Shown here: in pieces, positions 50,332-59,201 of the stretch
How positions within the stretch are numbered: the first letter of the stretch is position 1
Layout: every line of letters starts with the position of its first letter
Assembly: GCA_024408855.1 (NCBI GenBank)
Contig: JAKSUQ010000003.1
Coordinates: 1 to 64,000 of the forward strand
Origin: a bacterium
Lineage (GTDB): Bacteria > Cyanobacteriota > Vampirovibrionia > Gastranaerophilales > Gastranaerophilaceae
Direction of reading: 5' to 3'
Length of the DNA: 64,000 bases
Position numbers and translations under genes: made by a program
The notes under the pieces: model-generated
What the model was told of the DNA's origin: nothing
Seen by the model: only the letters and a program-made list of their open reading frames with translations
Databases searched by the model: none

Positions 50332-52020
50332 TTGTTTAATACAATGAATACCATACGCCCAAAACCTTATTTGCAAAGGAATAACGGCAATTATAACTCA
50401 AATAATGACGGTGCTGATAAGGACGGTCATAATCAAAACGGTCGTGAAAATCAAGAAGATAATCGTCAGATTGTTGCACGAAGACGTGCACAAGATGTTC
50501 AACAGCAAACTAATGCCGAATACCAAGGACAACATGTTTATTCTCCGGCTACAAGCCCATACCCAAGAGCAGGTGCGTATGGTAACGGTATCCCATCAAG
50601 CACTTATAATATTCAATCTCACCAAATTAACCCTATGCAATATCAATCTATGCAGGCCGGATATCAGCAAATCGGGCATGAGCCGATTCAACAAGGGCAA
50701 GTTTCGCAATCAATAAAGAGTAATAAGGTAAATATTGCACAAATCCTTCGAGATTTTAGAAATACAATGAAAGCGATTGCAACTCCGGAGGAGTTGGAAG
50801 CTGATGTTAATAAATATTTGGAAATTGTAGACAGGCAAGTAAGGTCTGCTCATCCGCAAGTAAGTATTATTCAAGGCAATTTAAAAACTGCAGCAACTTT
50901 ATTGGATAAATACATTTCCGAAACATTGAATAAAACTTCAAAAGTTGTTCAAAACTGGTTGGATGCATTATTTTTGCAGAGGATAAATTACAGTTATGAT
51001 GAAGGAGAAATCAATCCTGCATTTTTGGTAAAATTCCCGGACAGGGCTGAAGAAAAAGCACAATCTTCTCAGATGGAAATTAATGAAGATGGCAATGCTT
51101 CGTCCGAAATTGCGGAAAATGTTTCCGAACACGAAATTGTGCCGGAAATTGTTGAGTCTGCTGAAAATAATGAAGAAATAGAAATTCCGATAACTTTGGA
51201 AGAAGAATTTGAGCATGCTAAACAGGTAATTTCTCATAAGCCTAATATAACGGTAGTGCCACAGGATACACGTCTTAAATCTTTATTTTTAGAGGCAAAA
51301 AAACAAGCGTTTTCAAACAATCCGCAAAAAGCAATGTCTATTTTTAAAGAAGCATTTAGCAGAGCTGAAGAAATCAAAGATACGGAAACCCAATCAAGAA
51401 TATGTCTTGAAATAGGTAAAATATATGACGATAATGATTTTGTTGTGCAAGCATTAAACAGCTATAATAAATCATTACAATATACAACTGATACAGATGT
51501 AAAATCAAAAGCACATTTTTCTATCGCACAAATCTATGATGACGTTAATCAAGTAAGCGCTGCTTTGGATCACTACATTACATCTATATCTTATGCAGGA
51601 AAAACTGATGACTTAATCGGACAATCGGATTCTCTGACAAGAGTTGCTAATATTTATGCAGACAAGTATGATGAATATGCTTTTGAATATTATGATGTAG
51701 CGAAAAAGTTGGTTGAACAAACTACTGACAGCGGAATGAAAGGATATGTCCTTTCAAATACTGCTGATGCCTGTGTTCAATTCAAGAAAAATGACAGAGC
51801 TTTGAAATATTACGCTGAGGCGGTTAAGAATTACGAAAAAGCAAATTCGCCGGAAGAAATTGCTCAAAATTATAAAGCTGCTGCAGCATTGATGATTAAT
51901 TTTAACAGTCCTAACAAGGCAAAATCTTTATTAAAGAAAGCAATGGTCAATGCTGTTAAAACCGGAAATGATGATTTGATTTCCGAAATAAACATGATGC
52001 TTTCAGGTTTAGCAGCTTAG
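50332..52020 (+). CDS. TPR protein with Asn/Gln-rich N-terminus
   Basis: This 562-residue protein starts at a TTG (50332) with AGGAAGGACGG upstream; an in-frame ATG is at 50344. Residues 1-130 are low-complexity, rich in Asn, Gln, Tyr and Pro. A helical middle (about 135-230) and an acidic linker precede six TPR units (about 320-555), including ICLEIGKIYDDNDFVVQALN and AHFSIAQIYDDVNQVSAALD. There is no signal peptide or enzyme domain. The function is unknown. A candidate small RNA lies 110 nt downstream. Confidence 0.82.
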   Translation: MFNTMNTIRPKPYLQRNNGNYNSNNDGADKDGHNQNGRENQEDNRQIVARRRAQDVQQQTNAEYQGQHVYSPATSPYPRAGAYGNGIPSSTYNIQSHQINPMQYQSMQAGYQQIGHEPIQQGQVSQSIKSNKVNIAQILRDFRNTMKAIATPEELEADVNKYLEIVDRQVRSAHPQVSIIQGNLKTAATLLDKYISETLNKTSKVVQNWLDALFLQRINYSYDEGEINPAFLVKFPDRAEEKAQSSQMEINEDGNASSEIAENVSEHEIVPEIVESAENNEEIEIPITLEEEFEHAKQVISHKPNITVVPQDTRLKSLFLEAKKQAFSNNPQKAMSIFKEAFSRAEEIKDTETQSRICLEIGKIYDDNDFVVQALNSYNKSLQYTTDTDVKSKAHFSIAQIYDDVNQVSAALDHYITSISYAGKTDDLIGQSDSLTRVANIYADKYDEYAFEYYDVAKKLVEQTTDSGMKGYVLSNTADACVQFKKNDRALKYYAEAVKNYEKANSPEEIAQNYKAAAALMINFNSPNKAKSLLKKAMVNAVKTGNDDLISEINMMLSGLAA

Positions 52021-52136
52021 TTAAGGATAAATTCGTTTAAGTCGTTTTATTTTGGTTTAATTTTTTGTACTTCAAATGTATGAGATTTCAAGTTGTGGAC
52101 TTTAGAAGTTAAAAATTATTCCGATATATATAGCAT

Positions 52137-52208
52137 GGAAAACCAAACGGTTTTTCATACCTCCTCCCCAAGTCTGGTAGCCGTTCTCTAAGAAAACGGC
52201 TTTTTTTT
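52137..52208 (+). ncRNA. Candidate small RNA, two hairpins flanking CCUCCUCCCC (Yfr1-like layout)
   Basis: A possible promoter (TTAGAA 52102-52107, 17 nt, TATATA 52125-52130) would start RNA near 52137. The RNA opens with a hairpin (AAAACC/GGTTTT around AAAC). An unpaired stretch follows with CCTCCTCCCC (52160-52169). It ends with AGCCGTT/AACGGCT (52179-52201) and eight T. An exposed anti-Shine-Dalgarno sequence between two hairpins is the layout of cyanobacterial Yfr1. It could instead be only the 3' end of the TPR mRNA. Confidence 0.45.
52179..52208 (+). terminator. Rho-independent terminator
   Basis: AGCCGTT pairs with AACGGCT around a 9-nt loop, followed by eight T on the plus strand only. 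It ends the candidate small RNA or the TPR transcript. Confidence 0.88.
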
Positions 52209-52223
52209 GTCCTGATTCTTATT

Positions 52224-53054
52224 TTATACTAATGCACTTATTCCGTCGTTTATCTTATCAACACGATTGAGCCAGCCTTTTAAGAACTTCTGATTTCTTT
52301 GCGGATTGTTGGTTGCAAGGTCTCTATATCGTTGTTTACGTTTTTGTGTGTAGGATTCCAAATTGTCATCAGGTTTGAGCATTTTTTTAGCAGCAGAACA
52401 ACCCATATTAATTGCGGTATCAAATACCATAATTGCAAGCCCCTCATCTTCTATTTTATCTGCACCTGATTTTACCCAGAAGTTTCTGTAAATTTCTTTA
52501 ACTTCATCCATTGTAATTTTAGCAACTGATTGTATCGGTAAATTATGTTTTTTTCTGTAAGCATTATATGTGTTTGTAGTAACACCGTAGTTGGTAAGTC
52601 CTCCCCCATCATTCAAATTCGCGAGCCCACCTTCTCGTGCTAATACTAATTTAATTGCTTCTTCAAAAATTTCTTCACTGCTTTTTAAGGGGGTATTTTT
52701 TTCGAATGTATCACCGAAAGTTTTTGGTTGGTTAATGGTTTGGCTATACAGTGTTGACAAGTGTTTATTGTTGTTTGTTGGTTGTGTCCATTTCAAATTA
52801 AATAGATTTGTCGTTTTTGGGGAAAAAGTATATTTAGAAAAAATTACTTCTGCGCTAAATGGTGCAGGAGTATTTGCAGTCAATCGATTAAAGGTTGCTT
52901 GGAAAGGTGGGTTTTTGTATAAAAAAGTGGCATTTGCGAAATTTGGTGTAGAGTTATTCCCCGTCAGCGGATTGAATGCCACACGAAATGCCGAGTCATT
53001 ATAAGTAAAATTTGTATTTGTAAAATTTGGTGCAGGTACGTACGAATGGTTCAT
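52224..53054 (-). CDS. GH108-type muramidase with repeated N-terminal region
   Basis: This 276-residue protein has a lysozyme-like domain at about 130-276. LAREGGLANLNDGGGLTNYG gives the GH108 catalytic EGG and TNYG segments, and MVFDTAINMGCSAAKKML is also typical. Such enzymes cleave peptidoglycan glycan and are found in phages and in rod or flagellum insertion. The first 115 residues have no signal peptide but hold two copies of a segment of about 28 residues beginning PNFTNTNFTYND and PNFANATFLYKN, with a partial third. No phage genes are nearby. Confidence 0.82.
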   Translation of the reverse strand: MNHSYVPAPNFTNTNFTYNDSAFRVAFNPLTGNNSTPNFANATFLYKNPPFQATFNRLTANTPAPFSAEVIFSKYTFSPKTTNLFNLKWTQPTNNNKHLSTLYSQTINQPKTFGDTFEKNTPLKSSEEIFEEAIKLVLAREGGLANLNDGGGLTNYGVTTNTYNAYRKKHNLPIQSVAKITMDEVKEIYRNFWVKSGADKIEDEGLAIMVFDTAINMGCSAAKKMLKPDDNLESYTQKRKQRYRDLATNNPQRNQKFLKGWLNRVDKINDGISALV

Positions 53055-53212
53055 AAATAGCTTCTTTTATATCCTTGTATATATAAAGTAAATTTGTTGG
53101 ATATAATTGCTATTTGCTCTGATTTTTGTAAAATTTTGTAAAGCTGAATATATTCCGGTTTTTCGGTATAAAAATAAACTGTCTGAATAGATAACTCAAA
53201 TATAATATTTTC

Positions 53213-53221
53213 TGGTATAAT
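53213..53221 (+). promoter_or_regulatory. Extended -10 promoter of ftsH
   Basis: TGGTATAAT is an extended -10 element (TGnTATAAT) with no clear -35. It starts about 30 nt upstream of the ftsH ATG, which has GGGAG. Confidence 0.55.
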
Positions 53222-53253
53222 TTAATTACGTATATCTTTAAAGAGGGAGAACT

Positions 53254-55131
53254 ATGAATAAAAATCAATCAGTTGGTATGTATATACTTATAGGTGTAAT
53301 GGTCTTGTCATTTATTTCAATGTTGTTTTCCGGACCTACGACAAGTACGGAAGAACTTTCTTATACTACTTTTATGCAAAAAGTTGAAAATAAAGAAATA
53401 AAAAATGTTGATATGGGGAAAGATGCTATTGTAGCTTATCCGGTAAAGCAGCCGGAAGCAAAAAAAACTGTATCAAATCCTTTGTATGGTGAAATAAAAC
53501 CTGCTACTTTGCAATATAGGGTTGCATTGCCGGAAAATTCCAATATACTTGATAAATTGCAATCAAATAATGTAGAAATAAATGTTAAGAAGTCGAATGA
53601 CTCAGGTTCTGTTTTGGGTATGAGTTATTCTTTAATTACAACAATCATTCTTGTTTTTGTGTTTTTGGCATTAATTGCTAAAATGATTCAAGCAGGTGGG
53701 GCTCAAGCAATGTCATTTGGCAAATCAAGAGCAAAAATGCTTATGGATAACAAGGTTAAAACAACTTTTTCTGATGTTGCGGGAATTGATGAAGAAAAGA
53801 AAGAATTGGAAGAAATTGTTGATTTCTTAAAACATAGTGATAAATATCTAAGATTAGGAGCTAAAATTCCTAAAGGTGTTCTGTTGGTAGGAGCTCCTGG
53901 AACGGGTAAAACCTTGATGGCAAAAGCTGTTGCAGGTGAAGCCGGCGTTCCGTTCTTCTCTATAAGCGGTTCTGACTTTGTTGAAATGTTTGTTGGTGTC
54001 GGTGCTTCTCGTGTAAGAGATTTGTTTGAGCAAGCAAAAAAGCATCAGCCTTGTATTGTATTTATAGATGAAATTGATGCTGTTGGTCGTCAGCGTGGAG
54101 CAGGTCTTGGCGGCGGTCATGATGAAAGAGAACAAACTCTTAACCAGTTGCTTGTTGAGATGGACGGATTTGATGAAAATACAAATATCATTATTCTTGC
54201 TGCAACTAATAGACCGGATATCCTTGATAATGCATTGTTAAGACCCGGAAGATTTGACAGGCAAATTGTTATTAATAAACCCGATGTATTGGGCAGAGAA
54301 CAGATTTTGAATGTTCATGCCAAAAATAAACCTCTTGCTCAAGAAGTTGATATAAAAATTTTGGCAAAAAGGACTCCTGGTTTTACCGGGGCGGATTTGT
54401 CGAACTTGTTAAATGAAGCAGCTTTACTTGCAGCAAGGCATAATAAGTCAGAAATTGACATGGCAGACTTGGAAGAAGCTATTGATAAGGTCATGGCAGG
54501 ACCTGAAAAGAAAAGCAGAATTATTTCTGATGAAGAAAAAGCGAACACATCTTATCATGAAGTTGGTCATGCTTTGCTTGCAAAATTGCTTAAAAACTCC
54601 GATCCTTTGCATAAAGTATCTATCATTCCGAGGGGAATGGCTTTGGGTATAACACTTACTTTGCCGGAAAAAGATCATTTAACAATGAATAAAACACAAC
54701 TTTTAGATAAAATTACAATGATTTTAGGTGGAAGAGTTGCGGAGGAGTTAATATATGGCAAAGATAATATTACTACCGGTGCTTCAAATGACTTGGAAAA
54801 GGTTTCTGCAATTGCTCGCAGCATGGTAACTTCTTATGGTATGAGTGATAAAATGGGCAGTTTAGCATACGGCAAAGAACAAGAACACGTTTTCATGGGA
54901 AGAAATTTCGGAAATACGAGAGATTTTTCAGAAGAAATTGCAGCCGAAATTGATAAAGAAGTTAAGAGAATTGTTGATGAACAATATGAATATGCAAAGA
55001 AACTTTTAAGCGAAAATAGAGATATGCTTGAATATATTGCAAAAGCTCTTTTGGAAAAAGAAACGTTGGATGAAAAAGAGTTTGAAGATTTGATGAATGA
55101 AGTTAGAAATAAAAGAGAAAATCAGGAGTAG
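53254..55131 (+). CDS. ftsH: ATP-dependent zinc metalloprotease FtsH
   Basis: This 625-residue membrane protease degrades misfolded and short-lived proteins. Two membrane segments (about 8-26 and 128-148) flank a periplasmic domain. The AAA module has [30 protein letters not shown] and second-region [10 protein letters not shown]. The protease domain has the zinc motif SYHEVGHAL and a downstream acidic ligand region ([10 protein letters not shown]). Length and order match the family. Two membrane-protein genes follow closely. Confidence 0.97.
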   Translation: MNKNQSVGMYILIGVMVLSFISMLFSGPTTSTEELSYTTFMQKVENKEIKNVDMGKDAIVAYPVKQPEAKKTVSNPLYGEIKPATLQYRVALPENSNILDKLQSNNVEINVKKSNDSGSVLGMSYSLITTIILVFVFLALIAKMIQAGGAQAMSFGKSRAKMLMDNKVKTTFSDVAGIDEEKKELEEIVDFLKHSDKYLRLGAKIPKGVLLVGAPGTGKTLMAKAVAGEAGVPFFSISGSDFVEMFVGVGASRVRDLFEQAKKHQPCIVFIDEIDAVGRQRGAGLGGGHDEREQTLNQLLVEMDGFDENTNIIILAATNRPDILDNALLRPGRFDRQIVINKPDVLGREQILNVHAKNKPLAQEVDIKILAKRTPGFTGADLSNLLNEAALLAARHNKSEIDMADLEEAIDKVMAGPEKKSRIISDEEKANTSYHEVGHALLAKLLKNSDPLHKVSIIPRGMALGITLTLPEKDHLTMNKTQLLDKITMILGGRVAEELIYGKDNITTGASNDLEKVSAIARSMVTSYGMSDKMGSLAYGKEQEHVFMGRNFGNTRDFSEEIAAEIDKEVKRIVDEQYEYAKKLLSENRDMLEYIAKALLEKETLDEKEFEDLMNEVRNKRENQE

Positions 55132-55137
55132 AAAACT

Positions 55138-55638
55138 ATGGATAGAGATGAGCTAATTTTGTCAGAGTATAGACTCTATGTTGAACAAAAAGATAATTTT
55201 ACGGATAGAAACTTTGCTACAAATCGTTTTTATATGTTTGCATTTTTAGCAGTAATATTTTCTTTGATTTTTACCGGAAATATTGTCTTTATGGAGCATG
55301 TTTCCGCAACTCTTCTGTTTTCAATAATAGGAATTTTTGTTTGTGTGCTGTGGTGGGTTAATGTTGATGCATATAACATGTTGATTAAAATTAAATTTTC
55401 AAGTGTAATTGAAAAAATTGAGGAAAAGCTGCCTGTAAAGCCATTCTCTGATGAATATCAAGGGATTGAGGAGTTTAGAAAGAAAAAGGTCTTTATGTTC
55501 TCTGATATTCAAAAAATCATTGCTATATTTGGAGCTTTGTTCTTTTTTGCTATTTTTGTAAGTGAAGTAACTCCGTTTGCTATGGCTGTTCAAAACAAAC
55601 TTGTTCAAATGTTTAACTGCGGATGTTGCGGTATATAA
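55138..55638 (+). CDS. Small membrane protein, possibly RipA-type
   Basis: The 166 residues have three hydrophobic segments (about 32-50, 57-77 and 130-152). The N-terminal YRLYVEQKDNFTDRNFATNRF and central VNVDAYNMLIKIKFSSVIEK recall the RipA-type octameric membrane proteins, but I hold this loosely. The C-terminus ends CGCCGI, with three cysteines. It starts seven bases after ftsH and should be co-transcribed with it and the PAP2 gene. Confidence 0.55.
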   Translation: MDRDELILSEYRLYVEQKDNFTDRNFATNRFYMFAFLAVIFSLIFTGNIVFMEHVSATLLFSIIGIFVCVLWWVNVDAYNMLIKIKFSSVIEKIEEKLPVKPFSDEYQGIEEFRKKKVFMFSDIQKIIAIFGALFFFAIFVSEVTPFAMAVQNKLVQMFNCGCCGI

Positions 55639-55656
55639 TATCAGGAGCTGCTGAGT

Positions 55657-56286
55657 ATGAGAGAGAAAAATAACGGAATTGTTTATAATTGGAATAACGT
55701 GATAATTTCGGTTGTAGTCATTTCAATATTGACTATGCTCGTGATTTATATGCCTAATTTCGGGCAATTCGACGGCTCTATAACATCAGTAATAAGAAAT
55801 TTTTTTGGAAAATTTCCGGTTATAATTCCTACAATAGCCTCAGAAATAGGTAATGCATATGGTATTCACTGGTTTTGGCTTGAATTTGCCGTCGTGTGTG
55901 CTTTGGTTACATGTAATAAATATTTAAAAGCCTTTTTGTTTGTATTTTGTGTTCAGGCGACGGGATTTGTAAATAGTTTATTAAAAAACTTTGTATGCAG
56001 AGAACATCCGTATGGTACGGAATATGCCGGATTTAGTTTTCCGTCTTCTCATGCGTCTTCCGTAATGTGCTTATTCGGAATTTTGATTTATCTTACTCTA
56101 AGATATGTTCAAAACACATTTTGGAGGTATGTGTTAGTTGCTGTGTACGGATTATTCATATTTATATCCGTTGTATCACGATTATGGCTTGGCATGCACT
56201 ACCTGTCTGATGTAGTAGTGGGATTGTTCTTGGGATTTTTATTCGCAAATCTTTATATAATTTTGCTTAAATCCTTTCAGAATTAG
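55657..56286 (+). CDS. PAP2-family membrane phosphatase
   Basis: This 209-residue integral membrane protein has about six segments. The three phosphatase motifs are present: KNFVCREHP (K-x6-RP type, with His before Pro), PSSHASS (PSGH type) and SRLWLGMHYLSDVVVG (SR-x5-H-x3-D). Members dephosphorylate undecaprenyl pyrophosphate, phosphatidate or lipid A. The substrate is not known; a separate UppP is present at 60415. The last four bases overlap the convergent ATPase gene. Confidence 0.88.
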   Translation: MREKNNGIVYNWNNVIISVVVISILTMLVIYMPNFGQFDGSITSVIRNFFGKFPVIIPTIASEIGNAYGIHWFWLEFAVVCALVTCNKYLKAFLFVFCVQATGFVNSLLKNFVCREHPYGTEYAGFSFPSSHASSVMCLFGILIYLTLRYVQNTFWRYVLVAVYGLFIFISVVSRLWLGMHYLSDVVVGLFLGFLFANLYIILLKSFQN

Positions 56287-57578
56287 AGATTAAATACTCC
56301 AGGATCAGCTGTCATTGAAGAACAGGTCTTGCTTGCCGGTTGTCCGATTCTGTCTTTAGCTTTTTGCAGATATTCAATTTTGAAAGGTTTTGTAGAAAGT
56401 TTGTCATCAGCAATTCCGACTACTTCATTACTGAATATATCTATCGTGTTACCTGCAATTTTTTCAATTTCACGATTGGAATACTTCTCGTTTGCTAATT
56501 CTGTTACAAATTTTTTAAACTCTTTGGATTTATAGAAGTCATCACTTATAGCTTCAACTCCTTTTAAATACATTTTTAGCATAGCGGTATCTTGGTCGGC
56601 ATCACCCAAAGGAACCTCAATCTTTTTATTTACCCTTGTTAGTGCGGTTGAATCAATAAGTCCGTTATTTGGATGGTAGTTAGTTGTCATAATAATATTT
56701 ACGTTTTTGCATTTCGGATTTTTGCTGATTTCTTCTAATCCTACGAGCACAGCAGCTCTTGATTTTGCCGCCTCTTCTGAACCATGAGAATTTTCCAAAA
56801 CTTTCTTAATTATTGCATCACATTCATCAATGCAAACAACAATCTGGCGATCAGGCTCCTTTTCTGCCGTTTCAATAATTTTTTTGAAGAAATTAGCAAT
56901 TTTCATAGATGCAGCATCTTTATATGGGGAACCAATATCAGGATATTTGATTCCTGCAAACAATGCACCAATTTCCTGAGCATATTGTTGTGCAAAATAT
57001 GTTTTACCTGTTCCGGAGTATCCGTATAAAAGCATTATATTTGCACCTTCTTGGTATCCTGTATATTTTTTAGCGGCAGTCGATAATTTTCTTGTATTTA
57101 TGAGTTCTTTTGCCACTTCTCTTAAATTTTTATGAGTTGTGTCTGATGTAAAAATGTTTGCAACTTTATTTTTATCGAGTTTTGTATCTATCCAGTTAAG
57201 TGCAACACCAGTCAACTCGTCATTTTTGCCTCCTGAACCACCTTCACATCTTTGGGTTGCTATTTTAGCGGCATTGATAGCTCTCTCGGCAGCAGCTTCT
57301 GCTTTTTCTACCGCTTTTGACATGCCACCTCCAAAGCCTAAAGAGTTTGCGATTAAAGTAAGTCCGGTAGTAATTCCGATAATCAAAGCTGCCGTAATAA
57401 GATTGTGTTGTCTTTTTTCTTTTTTTGCTTTTTCTGCTTGCTCTATTTGTTGGTAATCAATAAATGAGCTTGATTGATTATTCCTGAAATTAACAGTATT
57501 TACTATTTTTTGTGTTTTCCCGAACACGGGAGCGGATTGATATGTGGAATTTTGGGCTACAACTGGTACATTTAACAT
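56283..57578 (-). CDS. AAA+ ATPase with N-terminal membrane segment
   Basis: This 431-residue protein has a variable N-terminus, a hydrophobic segment (about 60-80) and an Ala/Glu-rich helical stretch (88-110). An AAA+ domain follows with Walker A LLYGYSGTGKTYFAQQYA, Walker B IVVCIDECDAI, sensor 1 NIIMTTNYHPN and an arginine-finger-like TALTRVNKK. It looks like a stand-alone remodelling ATPase with no protease domain. The partner and role are unknown. A long AT-rich leader precedes it. Confidence 0.83.
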   Translation of the reverse strand: MLNVPVVAQNSTYQSAPVFGKTQKIVNTVNFRNNQSSSFIDYQQIEQAEKAKKEKRQHNLITAALIIGITTGLTLIANSLGFGGGMSKAVEKAEAAAERAINAAKIATQRCEGGSGGKNDELTGVALNWIDTKLDKNKVANIFTSDTTHKNLREVAKELINTRKLSTAAKKYTGYQEGANIMLLYGYSGTGKTYFAQQYAQEIGALFAGIKYPDIGSPYKDAASMKIANFFKKIIETAEKEPDRQIVVCIDECDAIIKKVLENSHGSEEAAKSRAAVLVGLEEISKNPKCKNVNIIMTTNYHPNNGLIDSTALTRVNKKIEVPLGDADQDTAMLKMYLKGVEAISDDFYKSKEFKKFVTELANEKYSNREIEKIAGNTIDIFSNEVVGIADDKLSTKPFKIEYLQKAKDRIGQPASKTCSSMTADPGVFNL

Positions 57579-57707
57579 AAATATTTCCTTTCACACGACA
57601 TTATCTTCAATGCTAATAAAACAAAACACATTTCAAAATTGCCTGATAATATCAAAATGTTAAGAAAATGTAACAAATTAAGTTTGCGGAAAAAAAATTG
57701 TTAAAAA

Positions 57708-58937
57708 TTAATTGTATTCGTTAGTGTTGTTTTGATGTGTCAAAAAATCCTGTTTTTCCGTAATGTTTGAATTCGTAAAACCTGTTCTTACTACATTTTT
57801 ACCATATTTTAGTTCTAATTTATCTAAAGTTTTGGCAAGGTTTTCGTTTTTGTTTTTCTGTTCATTCAGTTCAAATAATCCGAGTTGTTCGGTTGCACAA
57901 TTTTCAAAATTTTCTAAAACAATTCCTACGCTTCTGTAAATAATGGAATTGTCAAATATGTTTTCCAATATAGGGAATGCTGATTTTGAAATCTCAAATT
58001 CAAAATCGGTTGGGAATGGCAGATTAATTTTGTCATAAAACACTCTAAAATCTTTTGTTCTCAACATAACACCTATTGTTGAACATTTACAGTTCACTCT
58101 GCGTAATTTTCTGCAAGCGGTATGTATATGTATCATAAGTTCGTTTTTTATATAGTTCAAATTGTTTGAGAATTCGCTAAATGCCTTTGAGTCGCTTATT
58201 GATTTCGGAAGTTGTTTTTCGTTTGAAACTTTACTTACTATAATTCCGAGTAATTCATATTTAAGACTGAGTGCGGTTTTCCCAAATCTGGCATTAAGCC
58301 ACTTGTCTTCTATTTGAACGTAATCATAAGCGGTTTTGATACAATAACCTCGGAATTTTGGCTCAAGCTGTCTGCCGACACCCCATACTTCGCCTATGTT
58401 TGTGTCTTTAAGTAATTTTTTTATGCCGCATTTGCCGACAACGCAAATATGTGAGTCTGTATTTTTTGATTTATCGGAAGCTAATTTTGCTAAGGTTTTT
58501 GTACGACTTATTCCAATAGATACTGGAATGTTTGTTTTTCCCATAACTAATTTTCTTATATGTTGTGCAAGTTTTCTGTAATTCATTTGATAAAGTTTGG
58601 TAAGTCCGGATAGATCCATAAAGGCTTCATCTATGGAATAAACTTCCACTGTTGGACTTATCTCTTTTAATACAGACATGACTTCACGGGAAATTCTTCC
58701 GTAATCGGAGTGATTTGCAGTTATATAGATACAATTTGGGAACTGTTTTTTAGCCATAAATAAAGGTTGTCCCATGGGTATTCCCATAGTTTTAGCTTCA
58801 TTTGAACGAGAGATTATACATCCTCGCTCGCCTGATGTAACGCAGACTGCTTTTCCGTTCAAGTCAGGGTTTAAACGTCTTTCGCAAGAAACGAAAAAAC
58901 TGTCGCAATCGACTAATGCTATATACTTTTGCTCCAC
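57708..58937 (-). CDS. umuC: Y-family DNA polymerase, UmuC type
   Basis: This 409-residue translesion polymerase has the Y-family catalytic motifs: LVDCDSFFVSCERRLNP near the N-terminus, YSIDEAFMDLSG (catalytic Asp-Glu) and IGISRTKTLAKLASD. The little-finger region and C-terminal extension resemble UmuC rather than DinB. The start is a GTG with AGGAG six nt upstream. No umuD neighbours it and I see no recognised SOS box. An AT-rich inverted repeat lies in the presumed leader (58965-58999). Confidence 0.9.
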   Translation of the reverse strand: MEQKYIALVDCDSFFVSCERRLNPDLNGKAVCVTSGERGCIISRSNEAKTMGIPMGQPLFMAKKQFPNCIYITANHSDYGRISREVMSVLKEISPTVEVYSIDEAFMDLSGLTKLYQMNYRKLAQHIRKLVMGKTNIPVSIGISRTKTLAKLASDKSKNTDSHICVVGKCGIKKLLKDTNIGEVWGVGRQLEPKFRGYCIKTAYDYVQIEDKWLNARFGKTALSLKYELLGIIVSKVSNEKQLPKSISDSKAFSEFSNNLNYIKNELMIHIHTACRKLRRVNCKCSTIGVMLRTKDFRVFYDKINLPFPTDFEFEISKSAFPILENIFDNSIIYRSVGIVLENFENCATEQLGLFELNEQKNKNENLAKTLDKLELKYGKNVVRTGFTNSNITEKQDFLTHQNNTNEYN

Positions 58938-58964
58938 ACGAAACTCCTGTTTTTATAACAGTGT

Positions 58965-59004
58965 AACATTAAATTTTACTTATGTGTAATTTTAATGTTT
59001 TTTT
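58965..59004. repeat. Inverted repeat upstream of umuC
   Basis: AACATTAAA (58965-58973) and TTTAATGTT (58991-58999) form a stem with a partly paired interior, followed by T's on the plus strand. No plus-strand gene precedes it, so it may be an operator or leader hairpin for umuC rather than a terminator. The rest of 58938-59201 holds nothing else I can support. Confidence 0.45.
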
Positions 59005-59201
59005 AGGCGGTTTGATTTTATTAGGTGCAATTACAGATCATTATGCAAATAAGGGGGTGGCTAAAAGTGCTGATTTGAGACTTTAAATATTAACTTTAAT
59101 ATAAACTGACTTAGTAAACTTTTTTTACAAAATAATCTTTTCTACGAGATTTTTTTCATGGTTTAAGATACAATGTAAACTGTTGGTATATGGAGAAGAA
59201 C

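Noticed and set aside
52137-52208. Treating the CCUCCUCCCC element as only the TPR gene's terminator
   Set aside because: The first hairpin and CU-rich loop go beyond what a terminator needs, although this simpler reading remains possible and is stated in the entry.
52224-53054. Prophage remnant around the GH108 muramidase
   Set aside because: No integrase, capsid, tail, holin or attachment repeats are nearby, and the flanking genes are chromosomal housekeeping genes.
59055-59086. A short plus-strand frame with a good AAGGGGG site (about 10 codons)
   Set aside because: It is too short to support, and its tail gives no recognisable product; it could be a remnant or chance.
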